A stretch of DNA of 64,000 nt, from contig JAEXUW010000005.1 in NCBI GenBank assembly GCA_023439835.1, positions 186,001 through 250,000 of the forward strand, written 5' to 3'. The first letter of the stretch is position 1. Each line of letters opens with the position of its first letter. The notes under the pieces are model-generated. The model did no database searches. It had not been told where the DNA came from and worked only from the letters and a program-made list of their open reading frames with translations. This document shows, one piece after another, positions 33,812-41,198 of this stretch. The position numbers and the translations under genes were made by a program. The DNA comes from Bacillota bacterium (GTDB lineage: Bacteria; Bacillota; Clostridia; Oscillospirales; Ruminococcaceae).

Positions 33812-34687
33812 TTAGGTTGAGGTTTGAGAAATAATAGCCCTATTTAATTTTAAGTTTAATAATATTGATATCGTTCCTAATATAACAAAAGAGCTAACAA
33901 GACCGATGTATTGTCCTATTTCAAGAACGACGCCAAATTGTATCTGCACTACGCTTTGCAAAATAACACATAACCCAACACATGATAATACAATATAAAT
34001 TATTGAGGATAGGATAAAAGCAAATTTTTGTTTTCTTATTATACCAATTGCAGATAAAATGCATGTGGGTAAGATTATTCCTAAATCAATAACAAAAGTA
34101 GGCTCAGTAGTGTAAATCTCAAGAGTCTCCATGCTTTTGTGTGGATTACCGCTAATTATTGCTGGTATTATAAACATTAACCAAACAAGAACAGAACACC
34201 CTGCAATTATTAGAAATACAGCACTTCCAGCATGCTTCTTTGTTATGTAGTTTTTGTTCAGCTCAATGCTTTTGATGCAGATATTTATATTCTTAACAAA
34301 AGAACAAAGTGAGGTTGATAGAATTAATACGTATAGCAAGAATAATCTATTAAACGCCAACCCCATAGATAGACAAATAGAATTATAAACTAAAGAACCT
34401 AAAAACCCAGTCTTTAACAATGTAAATTTAACATTTTGTTTTTCCGCAAATACCGTAATCATAATAAGTAGAGAAATAAAAATCATTGCAATGTCTGTGC
34501 CTTTAGTAGTAGCAACTTTCATTATTGTATCATTTTTGTAAATACCATCGCCAAATATTGAAACTGACAGTCCTGTGTGAGTTATAACCTTATAGCCTTC
34601 ACCGCCGAATGTATAAAACAATCCACACAAGGCAGAAATAAGCATTAAAATAGCAGATGTTAGTGATAGAATATCAATCTTTTTCAT
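33812..34687 (-). CDS. Unassigned multi-pass membrane protein
   Basis: A 291-residue protein with seven or eight hydrophobic helices and short loops; I do not recognise a family. It is A/T-rich and begins inside the end of the MarR gene (14-nt overlap), so the two form a regulator/target pair. A regulated membrane protein next to a MarR repressor is often involved in export or stress tolerance, but nothing in the sequence proves that. It is probably cargo of the recombinase end of the segment. Confidence 0.65.
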   Translation of the reverse strand: MKKIDILSLTSAILMLISALCGLFYTFGGEGYKVITHTGLSVSIFGDGIYKNDTIMKVATTKGTDIAMIFISLLIMITVFAEKQNVKFTLLKTGFLGSLVYNSICLSMGLAFNRLFLLYVLILSTSLCSFVKNINICIKSIELNKNYITKKHAGSAVFLIIAGCSVLVWLMFIIPAIISGNPHKSMETLEIYTTEPTFVIDLGIILPTCILSAIGIIRKQKFAFILSSIIYIVLSCVGLCVILQSVVQIQFGVVLEIGQYIGLVSSFVILGTISILLNLKLNRAIISQTST

Positions 34688-35126
34688 TGCATTTCTCCAT
34701 TTCATCAAGATTATTAAACAGTTTGTCATATACAGCATTTACAGTTTGGATATCAGCATCACTAATCCCCCGAAAAAGTCTTTCAGTTAAAGTAACGCCG
34801 AAATCTTCATTATCTGCAAGATAATCAAGTGCCTTTGGGGTTAGTGATACGGATAATGCTCTAGAATCATTTTGAGATTTTACTAAATTAACAAATCCTT
34901 TCTTAAACAGTATATTAAGCATCTTTTTTATATTTTGCCTAGACGTTCCAGAAGTTTTTGCAATCATATTTATACTTGGTTCTGGCTCAGATATATTTTG
35001 TATGATTACTAAAAGAAACCATTGTTTTAAGCTAAAATCCTCAAATACAGTATCTCCATAGCGTTGAAGTCGGTTTGAAAGAATTAATGACCCACCGAAT
35101 AGCAGTTGTGCATTTTTAATGTCCAT
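34674..35126 (-). CDS. MarR-family transcriptional regulator
   Basis: A 150-residue winged-helix regulator: SLKQWFLLVIIQN, INMIAKTSGTSRQNIKKMLNILFKKGFV as the recognition region, and the SRALSVSLTPKAL wing. It probably represses its own operon, because a perfect 11-bp inverted repeat overlaps its promoter. Co-transcribed with the downstream membrane protein. Confidence 0.85.
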   Translation of the reverse strand: MDIKNAQLLFGGSLILSNRLQRYGDTVFEDFSLKQWFLLVIIQNISEPEPSINMIAKTSGTSRQNIKKMLNILFKKGFVNLVKSQNDSRALSVSLTPKALDYLADNEDFGVTLTERLFRGISDADIQTVNAVYDKLFNNLDEMEKCNEKD

Positions 35127-35137
35127 TTAAATCACCT

Positions 35138-35169
35138 CTTAATATATGAAACTGGTTGCATATATTAAG
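35138..35169. promoter_or_regulatory. MarR operator
   Basis: CTTAATATATG (35138-35148), 10-nt spacer, CATATATTAAG (35159-35169): a perfect inverted repeat lying across the -10 box and transcription start of the MarR gene. Confidence 0.7.
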
Positions 35170-35195
35170 ATACTCTATTTATATTGGTTTGTCAA
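35167..35195 (-). promoter_or_regulatory. Promoter of the MarR/membrane protein operon
   Basis: On the minus strand TTGACA (35195-35190), 17-nt spacer, TATCTT (35172-35167). Strong sigma-A type; the -10 box is inside the operator. Confidence 0.75.
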
Positions 35196-35375
35196 GTAAA
35201 ATTGGAAAAGTGTAGTCCATGCCTGATATTGATAAACTGTCCTCACAGTACAAAACAACAGAAATTAAGAAAGGCAGCAAATCCAATATTGATTCCCATT
35301 ATACACCATAGATTTTGAAGCGTGATTTTATGCAAGATGGAGATTTGTATTAGAAAATAAATATTTTTAACAACA

Positions 35376-35417
35376 CCCCCCCTCATTTTTTCGGCTTAAA
35401 AAGTGAGGGGGGTTTTA
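35376..35417 (+). terminator. Long-stem terminator in the element's right arm
   Basis: CCCCCCTCATTTTT pairs with AAAAAGTGAGGGGGG (one G-T pair), followed by TTTT. No intact plus-strand gene ends just before it; it may protect the recombinase genes from read-through. Confidence 0.7.
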
Positions 35418-35638
35418 CATATCACCCAGATATGTCGGAGTTCTACTCCGATTAAGCACGCATAGCATCTGTCTATAAACTCCTGAATTTCTATCGAAAA
35501 TCAAATCGTTGACAGATACAAATTTCTTACATAGTATTCTTGTTGGGATAATCCCAAACCCTTTTAAATGAGCTTACGCTCAGATTATGAAAAATCTGTT
35601 TTGGAGGTACGGCTATTGCAAACAGGCTCAGAAGAATT
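35418..35638. other. Gene-free stretch in the element's right arm
   Basis: I see no convincing gene between the long terminator and the MobC-like relic. The start of a 50-codon frame with no start-site support runs through it, and a short direct echo of AAAATCTG occurs near 35590. It is likely decayed mobile-element sequence. Confidence 0.3.
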
Positions 35639-35710
35639 ATGCTGACTTTTTACGTTACTCACGAAGAAAAAGAGCATATCAAAAAGAAAATTCTATCAAA
35701 GTTACCGTGA
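35639..35710 (+). pseudogene. Truncated MobC-like / ribbon-helix N-terminus
   Basis: A 23-codon frame reading MLTFYVTHEEKEHIKKKILS before a stop. The 'f.vT.eE.e.I..k' start is typical of MobC-like relaxosome or mobile-element accessory proteins, which normally run on for about 100 residues. It looks like a relic of an integrative or mobilizable element. Confidence 0.35.
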
Positions 35711-35778
35711 AAGTAAAACAATTATGTTTCTATAATACGTACAACCAGTGGCTGAATATAATTTACAGAGGTGATGAT

Positions 35779-35931
35779 ATGAAAGAAAAAATCGTTCAAG
35801 AATATGAGGGCAACGGCTACAAAATCCATATTCTAAAGCCCGATATTACTAAGGAAGAACGAGAAAAAGAGAATTTTAAAATTGCACAGAAAATGAAAGA
35901 TTCAGTTGTTACTTTACGTAAAGTAGGTTAA
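35779..35931 (+). CDS. Small recombinase-linked protein (possible excision factor)
   Basis: A 50-residue charged protein (MKEKIVQEYEGNGYKIHIL ... ITKEEREKENFKIAQKMKDS) starting at ATG 35779 after AGAGGTGAT. Small proteins of this kind often precede large serine recombinases in clostridial elements. Serine integrases need a directionality factor to excise; this gene is a candidate by position and size only. It is 50 nt before the recombinase start. Confidence 0.6.
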   Translation: MKEKIVQEYEGNGYKIHILKPDITKEEREKENFKIAQKMKDSVVTLRKVG

Positions 35932-35950
35932 TATAAAAGTACCATCTGAA

Positions 35951-35971
35951 TTCTCTACTCCCATGGGAAAG
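35951..35971 (+). repeat. Element end arm, inverted copy 2, at the recombinase start
   Basis: TTCTCTACTCCC (35951-35962), AT, GGGAAAG (35965-35971). The left joint of the element reads TTCTCTACTCCC directly followed by GGGAAAG on the opposite strand. CCATC is also shared 5 nt upstream of both. The copy overlaps the ribosome site region of the recombinase gene. Confidence 0.6.
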
Positions 35972-35981
35972 GATGGAAAAT

Positions 35982-37505
35982 ATGATAGGAATTTATGTGC
36001 GGCAGTCTGTCGATAAAAAAGACAGTATCAGTATTGAGTCGCAGATAGAAACTTGTAAAAGAAAACTTCTGCCCGAAGAAGATACTTTATCGGAGATTTT
36101 CTCCGATAAAGGTTATTCGGGAAAATCCACCGTCAATCGTCCTGAATTTCAAAGAATGATGGGACTTGTCCAAAAAAATGAAATCACTAAAATAATAGTA
36201 TATAAAGTTGACCGTATAAGCCGTTCTATGCTCGATTTTCTCAAAATGAAAGAAGAATTTGATAAGTTCGGCGTTCCGTTTATTTCTTGTCATGAAGATT
36301 TTGACACATCCAGTGCCAGCGGAAAAATGATGCTTAATCTGCTTGTTATGTTCGCTGAAATGGAACGTGAAACAATTCAGAAACGAATTACGGATAACTA
36401 TTATGCACGAGGTGAAAAGGGATTTTATCTTGGCGGATATGCACCGTTCGGATATAATAAGATTGAAACCAGACGTGACGGAAAGAAAACCTATAAATTT
36501 GAAATTAACGAGGAAGAATCAGCAATTGTAAGCGAAGCATATCAGTTTTATGTTTCAGGCGAAAAAAGTCTGAATGAGATTGCCTGTTGGCTGAACGAAC
36601 TTGGTATCAAAACAAGAAAAGGCTGCGTTTGGGGCGGACCGACTGTTTCGAGAATGCTCTCAAATCCTGCCTATGTCAGAGCTGATGCAGATGTTTATAA
36701 TTATCTGCAAGGTTTAGGTGCCACAATAAACAATGATATCGAAGATTATGTTGGTGAAAACGGTTGTATTGTTTACGGCAATTCAAAACAACGTAAGGGC
36801 ACAAAATTCAAAAGCTATGACAATGAATTTGTAACTCTTGGTATGCACAAAGGATTTATCAAGTCAGGAATATGGCTTATGGCTCAATTCCGTTCAGAAC
36901 AGCATATCGGGCATACTAATCTCGGTTCAGGTTCGCTTTCTTGGCTTCAGGGACTTGTAAGATGTGATTGCTGCGGATATTCCCAATATGTAAAGCGCTA
37001 TGTGAATTCAAGCGGCTCAGAATTTCGGTACTTTTACTGTCGTGGCAAAAAGCAGGGTTCCTGCAAAGCTTCAAACAAAATGATTCGTGTGGATTTTCTG
37101 GAAAAAGAAGTTGAAACAGCATTGCTCAATCAGATGAGAGAATATCAGGAAATACTTATTTCCGAACAGGATAACAGTAATCAACAGATAAACTCATTAA
37201 AAATTCAGCTTGGTTCTGTCAATCAGCGCATTGATAATTTGGTAAGCAGTCTTGCTAACGGAACAGCAATATCCATGCAGATAATCAACAAATCAATTGA
37301 ACGTCTGGCAAAGGAACGTGATGAGATAAATTCTCAAATAATGATATTGCAGATAAATGACACTCATCGCACTGACAGCTTCAGCACTGCACAGATTATT
37401 GAAAACTGGAATGATTATGATTGCAATGCAAAAAAAATAATATCACGTAACGCAATAAAAGAAATCAGAATTAACGGACATGATATATCCATATCATTCT
37501 ACTAA
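35982..37505 (+). CDS. Large serine recombinase
   Basis: A 507-residue site-specific recombinase. The N-terminal resolvase domain has GIYVRQSVD (catalytic S9), KRKLLPEED, the DRISRSMLDF helix and ETIQKRITDNY; the recombinase domain (APFGYNK, NPAYVRADADVY) follows; then a zinc ribbon (RCDCCGY ... YCRGKKQGSCK) and a coiled coil near 390-440. All key parts are intact. ATG 35982 is preferred over one 9 nt upstream because of AAAGG spacing. It ends 47 bp from the right joint of the split dpaA, so it is the likely enzyme for insertion and excision. Confidence 0.92.
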   Translation: MIGIYVRQSVDKKDSISIESQIETCKRKLLPEEDTLSEIFSDKGYSGKSTVNRPEFQRMMGLVQKNEITKIIVYKVDRISRSMLDFLKMKEEFDKFGVPFISCHEDFDTSSASGKMMLNLLVMFAEMERETIQKRITDNYYARGEKGFYLGGYAPFGYNKIETRRDGKKTYKFEINEEESAIVSEAYQFYVSGEKSLNEIACWLNELGIKTRKGCVWGGPTVSRMLSNPAYVRADADVYNYLQGLGATINNDIEDYVGENGCIVYGNSKQRKGTKFKSYDNEFVTLGMHKGFIKSGIWLMAQFRSEQHIGHTNLGSGSLSWLQGLVRCDCCGYSQYVKRYVNSSGSEFRYFYCRGKKQGSCKASNKMIRVDFLEKEVETALLNQMREYQEILISEQDNSNQQINSLKIQLGSVNQRIDNLVSSLANGTAISMQIINKSIERLAKERDEINSQIMILQINDTHRTDSFSTAQIIENWNDYDCNAKKIISRNAIKEIRINGHDISISFY

Positions 37506-37528
37506 TCTGCAATATATTCAGTGTTGAT

Positions 37529-38344
37529 TTATAGGTCAACACATTCGTTATCGGGAAGCGATAACGCCCAGATTGTTTTAATTCCAAGCTTTCCGGCTGT
37601 TTCAAAATCAACACCGCCAGGCTTTGACGCAAGGTCAATAACCAGACAATCTTCTTTAAGCTGTGACAGCTTTCTTTCGTCAAGAACAACCGCAGGCACT
37701 GTGTTGAACACAATATCAAAGCCTGACAAATTTCCGTCAAGATCGCTTATATGTATAGTCTCACAGCCGTATATTTTTGCCCAAGCAAGATCGGAATATT
37801 TTCGTGCCGTGATAAACACCTTTGCCCCAAGCCCGATCAGGGCTTTTACCATAACCTTTGTTATCCTCCCGAAGCCTGTTATCAGGACTTTTTGCCCATA
37901 AATAGTTGTGGGAAGCTCCTCCATAGCGATTTGAATCGCACCCTCGCTTGTAGGCACGGCGTTTAGAACCGTCAGCTCCTCCCTATCAAGATAATCTATC
38001 ACCTCAAAGCCCTTGTATGTGAAAATCGATGACTCTTTTTCTACCTTTCCGCCGAAAACAACAGCATTATGCTTTAAATACGGCAGAAAGGAATAAAGAG
38101 AAACCTTTTCATCATACAAGGGCATGTTTACGTTCACGCCATCGTTAGTTACGGGAATAGGAAAAATTATGTAGTCAGCCGCTTCCGGCATATCGTCAAT
38201 CGACGGCAGAGCAAAGGTGTTTTTCATTACAACATTTTTATCAAGTCCAAGAGTATATACCTTTCCGGTTTCAGAAAGCTTTGCGGCAAGATAATTTTGT
38301 CTTAAATCCCCACCGGCAACAAGAAACACCAGTTTTTTATTCAT
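37529..38344 (-). pseudogene. dpaA: 5' part of dpaA, interrupted after codon 264
   Basis: A 271-codon frame encoding the NAD(P)-binding body of dipicolinate synthase subunit A (SpoVFA). It has VFLVAGGDLRQNYLAAKL at the start, GFGRITKVMVKALIGLGAKV as the Rossmann motif, and VIDLASKPGGVDFE. It matches DpaA up to WALSLP, then runs into seven foreign codons (DNECVDL) and stops. The missing PGKVAP... end is beside dpaB at 23.7 kb. As written the product lacks its last helix; excision of the 13.8-kb segment would restore it. GGGGG precedes the ATG. Confidence 0.9.
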
Positions 38345-38416
38345 AAAGAAAACCCCCGTTGTTTTAGCCGAGCATTCGGCTTATTATCACCAAGAGCGCA
38401 AATGCACTCCGGTTAC

Positions 38417-38445
38417 TATTTCATAATATGTATTTTGGGGTAGTT
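38417..38445 (-). promoter_or_regulatory. Possible sporulation-sigma promoter for dpaA
   Basis: On the minus strand CATATTAT fits the CATAnnnT -10 of mother-cell sigma factors (SigE/SigK), about 90 nt before dpaA. A weak AC-containing -35 lies about 17 nt upstream. A small GCCGA-N4-TCGGC stem (38377-38390) lies between it and the gene. Tentative. Confidence 0.3.
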
Positions 38446-38612
38446 AAGTGCGACAAATTTTTATGAAACATTTTCTTCAACTAAGAATAAATTCCATATT
38501 TATGTCAAAAATACTGACAGAAATGCAGTGCGAAGCTGCTATCGAAGTCTGATGTCTGCCGACGAGATATGGGACTTTATGATATTTTCAGGTCGGAGAA
38601 CGGAGCAAAACA

Positions 38613-39296
38613 TTGAAAAAGATTAATTTCAGCACTTCAAAAATTGCAAAAGCCCTGACCGGCAAAGGCTTTTACGTTGCTTTATGTCTTAGCGTAGTCG
38701 CTGTAGGAACGGCGGCATATGTTGCTTACAGCGCAACGGTCACTAAGCTGACGAAGGAGCCTTCCATTTCACTTCCCGAAGCCAATAATCCCGCCGTGAC
38801 GGATTGGGATTTCGGGCAGGTCAACAAGCCTCAGGAAGATGTACCTATGGATGCAGTGCCTGACAACGCTGAGGTTGCCGCACAGCCATTTGTAATGCCG
38901 CTCAACGGGGAGATTATCAATCCTTACAGCTATGGTGAGCTTGTGAAGTGTTCAACAACCGGCATCTGGAAAACTCATGACGGCGTCGATATCAAAGGCG
39001 ATCTTGGCGCAGAAGTCAAGTCAATGACAGGCGGAACAGTCACGCAAATTTATGAGGATCCGCTTTGGGGTGTCTGTATCGTCATAGACCACGGAAATGG
39101 CTATGAGGGTCATTACTATAACCTCAACAAGGTTCTTCCTGTTAAGGTTGGTGATACCGTTAGCGCAGGAACAGTAATCGGCGCAATCGGCGACACGGCA
39201 GAGGTCGAGCTTGCTGAGCCTTCACACCTCCATTTTGGTCTGAAGCTGAGCGGAAAATGGGTTGATCCCATTATGACAATCAGTCCCGGCAAATAA
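38613..39296 (+). CDS. spoIIQ: SpoIIQ-like M23 (LytM) peptidase
   Basis: A 227-residue membrane-anchored protein: one N-terminal helix (FYVALCLSVVAVGTAAYVAY), a linker, then an M23 domain with KTHDGVDI and SHLHFGL zinc motifs, both intact as in clostridial SpoIIQ (Bacillus SpoIIQ has lost them). In the forespore membrane it pairs with SpoIIIAH to form the feeding channel during engulfment. The first codon is TTG, with CGGAG 7 nt before it. A GTNxG-like catalytic Zn site suggests real endopeptidase activity. Confidence 0.85.
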   Translation: MKKINFSTSKIAKALTGKGFYVALCLSVVAVGTAAYVAYSATVTKLTKEPSISLPEANNPAVTDWDFGQVNKPQEDVPMDAVPDNAEVAAQPFVMPLNGEIINPYSYGELVKCSTTGIWKTHDGVDIKGDLGAEVKSMTGGTVTQIYEDPLWGVCIVIDHGNGYEGHYYNLNKVLPVKVGDTVSAGTVIGAIGDTAEVELAEPSHLHFGLKLSGKWVDPIMTISPGK

Positions 39297-39300
39297 TTTA

Positions 39301-39343
39301 ATCCCCCTGTAATCAACGAGGATTACAGGGGGATTATTTATAT
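39301..39343. terminator. Convergent terminator after spoIIQ
   Basis: ATCCCCCTGTAATC (39301-39314), 6-nt loop, GATTACAGGGGGAT (39321-39334), then TATTTATAT. Perfect 14-bp stem between convergent genes. Confidence 0.85.
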
Positions 39344-39574
39344 CTTTTCAAATCTAAAGCCGGACATATCCTTTGAAAACACAGGCTTTGCCCTAAGCTT
39401 CTCAGCAAATTCACTCACTGCCTTTTCAAGCTCTCCAAAGTCCCCTCCGCCTAAAAACTCAACGCGAAAATACTGCCCACCACAAGCATCTCTCAGATGA
39501 ATTTTAAACGGCAGTGTCTTTTCCTTTATATACTTGTTTAAACTGATAACTTCGTCAAAGGTTAGAATTATCAT
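39338..39574 (-). CDS. Small conserved clostridial protein with RDAC motif
   Basis: A 78-residue protein: KEKTLPFKIHLRDACGGQYF followed by two short strands and a helix. The RDACGG motif is seen in small uncharacterised proteins of Clostridia. No function can be given. It starts 4 nt inside the end of the PHP gene, so it is translated with it. Confidence 0.65.
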   Translation of the reverse strand: MIILTFDEVISLNKYIKEKTLPFKIHLRDACGGQYFRVEFLGGGDFGELEKAVSEFAEKLRAKPVFSKDMSGFRFEKI

Positions 39575-40413
39575 ACTTCACGCTCCCACAAAAATGCTTT
39601 TGATAAAAGCCGCAGCACTGATTCTTCATCAGCAGTGCAGAAGCCAAGCGTATGCGGATTTTCAGTGAATCTTCCATGAAAATCAGAGCCGCCCGTAACA
39701 AGAAGCTCATACTCACCCGCAATATCAAGAAGCTTTTTTCTTGTGTTCTCGCTGTTTCTCGGATGATAAACCTCAACGCCTGAAATAAGGTTTTTCTGTG
39801 AAAGCTCACGAGTCAGCTCAATAGAATCATATTGTTCAGGGTGAGCAATAACTGCTGTTCCGCCACATTCATTTATTACTTTACATATTTCCCTTACATC
39901 AGAATAGTCAGTGGGGACATAACAGCTTCCCCCTTTTTTCAGAAGGCTATTCATTAATTCTCCGCAAACGGTATTCGTATAACCCATATCAGCGAGTGCT
40001 TGGATAATATGACACTCATAAATACAGGCTGAGTCTTTTAAATAAGGTGCAATATCACTCAGAGCAATCGGATATATATTTGACAGCTTTTCAATGACAG
40101 CCAGCTTTTGCTTTCTGCGCTTTCTTAGAGTTTTAGCTATCTCCGCTTCAAAGCTAGCCTTATCCTTGGGATTATAGCACAGTATATGTACGGGACGGTT
40201 TCTTTCCTTATCAAAGCAGGAGCATTCAGCACCGGGAATAACTAAAACGCCATACTTCTCACCATATTCAACCGCCTGCACAACGCCGTCCATTGTATCA
40301 TGGTCTGTGAGCGCAATGCAGTCAAGCCCGAATATAAAAGCATACCTCAATAGTTCAGGAACGCTCACTGAACCGTCTGAATAAACGCTGTGACAATGAA
40401 GATCGGCTTTCAT
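39571..40413 (-). CDS. PHP-domain phosphoesterase
   Basis: A 280-residue PHP protein with the metal-binding motifs DLHCHSVYSDG, LTDHDT, PGAECS, IAHPEQ and SDFHG. This is the family of 3',5'-nucleotide bisphosphate phosphatases and RNase AM (YciV/TrpH). Likely cytosolic and Mn-dependent. The substrate is probably pAp-type nucleotides or short RNA, by family only. Confidence 0.9.
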   Translation of the reverse strand: MKADLHCHSVYSDGSVSVPELLRYAFIFGLDCIALTDHDTMDGVVQAVEYGEKYGVLVIPGAECSCFDKERNRPVHILCYNPKDKASFEAEIAKTLRKRRKQKLAVIEKLSNIYPIALSDIAPYLKDSACIYECHIIQALADMGYTNTVCGELMNSLLKKGGSCYVPTDYSDVREICKVINECGGTAVIAHPEQYDSIELTRELSQKNLISGVEVYHPRNSENTRKKLLDIAGEYELLVTGGSDFHGRFTENPHTLGFCTADEESVLRLLSKAFLWEREV

Positions 40414-40511
40414 TCACCTTTTTCTCCTTTATTTTTTTCATTATTATAACACAAAAGCCTCCGCCGGTAAATAGCATTAGCACTTTCTTGCACACGACTT
40501 TTTAAACAGCA

Positions 40512-40540
40512 AACCCCGCACACATAAAGTGAACGGGGTT
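40512..40540 (-). terminator. Weak terminator after upp
   Basis: On the minus strand AACCCCG...CGGGGTT (arms 40540-40534 and 40518-40512) followed by TGCTGTTT. It is a short stem with a poor T-run. Confidence 0.45.
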
Positions 40541-40548
40541 GAAAGCGC

Positions 40549-41178
40549 CTACTTTGTTCCAAAAATTCTGTCGCCGGCATCGCCTAAGCCGGGAACAATA
40601 TAGCAGTGGTCGTTAAGCTTTTCGTCGAGGTTTCCGCAGTATATTTCTATATCTGGGTGAGCGTCTGCCAATGCCTTCAAGCCTTCAGGTGCCGCAATAA
40701 TCGACATGAATTTAATGCTTGAACAGCCTCTCTCTTTGATAAAATTCACAGCCGCAATTGCCGAGCCGCCCGTTGCTAACATGGGGTCAAGAATAATTAC
40801 TGTTCTTTCGTCAATGCTTTCAGGAAGCTTGCAATAATACTCATGTGGCTCATGAGTATCAGGATCTCTATATAGTCCGATATGTCCGACCTTCGCCGAC
40901 GGAACAAGCGCTAAAATACCATTGACCATGCCAAGCCCCGCCCTTAAAATCGGAACAATAGCAATCTTTTTCCCCGAAATCATTTTTGCGGTTGTTTTTT
41001 GTATCGGCGTTTCAATTTCAACATCCTCAAGCGGAAGGTCGCGCAAAGATTCATAACCCATAAGCATTGCGATTTCCTCAATAAGAATTCTAAAATCTCT
41101 TGTGCCAGTATTTATATCTCTCAAAAGAGATATTTTGTGTTTAATGAGCGGATGATCAAATATTGTAATCTTATTCAC
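40549..41178 (-). CDS. upp: Uracil phosphoribosyltransferase
   Basis: A 209-residue enzyme making UMP from uracil and PRPP. The PRPP loop is DPMLATGGSAIAAV near residue 130 and the C-terminal uracil loop is YIVPGLGDAGDR. Length is standard. It follows the uracil permease gene by 20 nt and completes uptake-and-salvage. Confidence 0.96.
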   Translation of the reverse strand: MNKITIFDHPLIKHKISLLRDINTGTRDFRILIEEIAMLMGYESLRDLPLEDVEIETPIQKTTAKMISGKKIAIVPILRAGLGMVNGILALVPSAKVGHIGLYRDPDTHEPHEYYCKLPESIDERTVIILDPMLATGGSAIAAVNFIKERGCSSIKFMSIIAAPEGLKALADAHPDIEIYCGNLDEKLNDHCYIVPGLGDAGDRIFGTK

Positions 41179-41198
41179 TATGAAAACTTCTTTCTAAA

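Larger units (their letters stand above)
23777..37555. mobile_element. 13.8-kb segment interrupting dpaA (skin-like element candidate)
   Basis: The two halves of dpaA are colinear on the minus strand and 13,779 bp apart. A TCCCG direct repeat marks both joints (23777-23773 and 37556-37552 on the minus strand). Excision would leave CTTCCCGGGAAAG, a near-palindrome that suits a serine-recombinase attB. An intact large serine recombinase ends 47 bp inside the right joint and a decayed one lies near the left. Sporulation genes split by excisable elements are known (sigK skin, spsM/SP-beta, spoVFB and gerE elements in Bacillus). Unusually, this one carries housekeeping genes including scpAB. Excision itself is inferred. 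Confidence 0.75.

Noticed and set aside
35973..37505. Ordinary mobilizable transposon unrelated to dpaA
   Set aside because: The dpaA 3' end is found in frame beside dpaB and both joints share the same 5-bp core, which ties the recombinase to the dpaA interruption.
37529..37552. The seven-codon tail DNECVDL as a genuine DpaA C-terminus
   Set aside because: It replaces the conserved PGKVAP segment exactly at the recombination core, and the true end is found at 23.7 kb.
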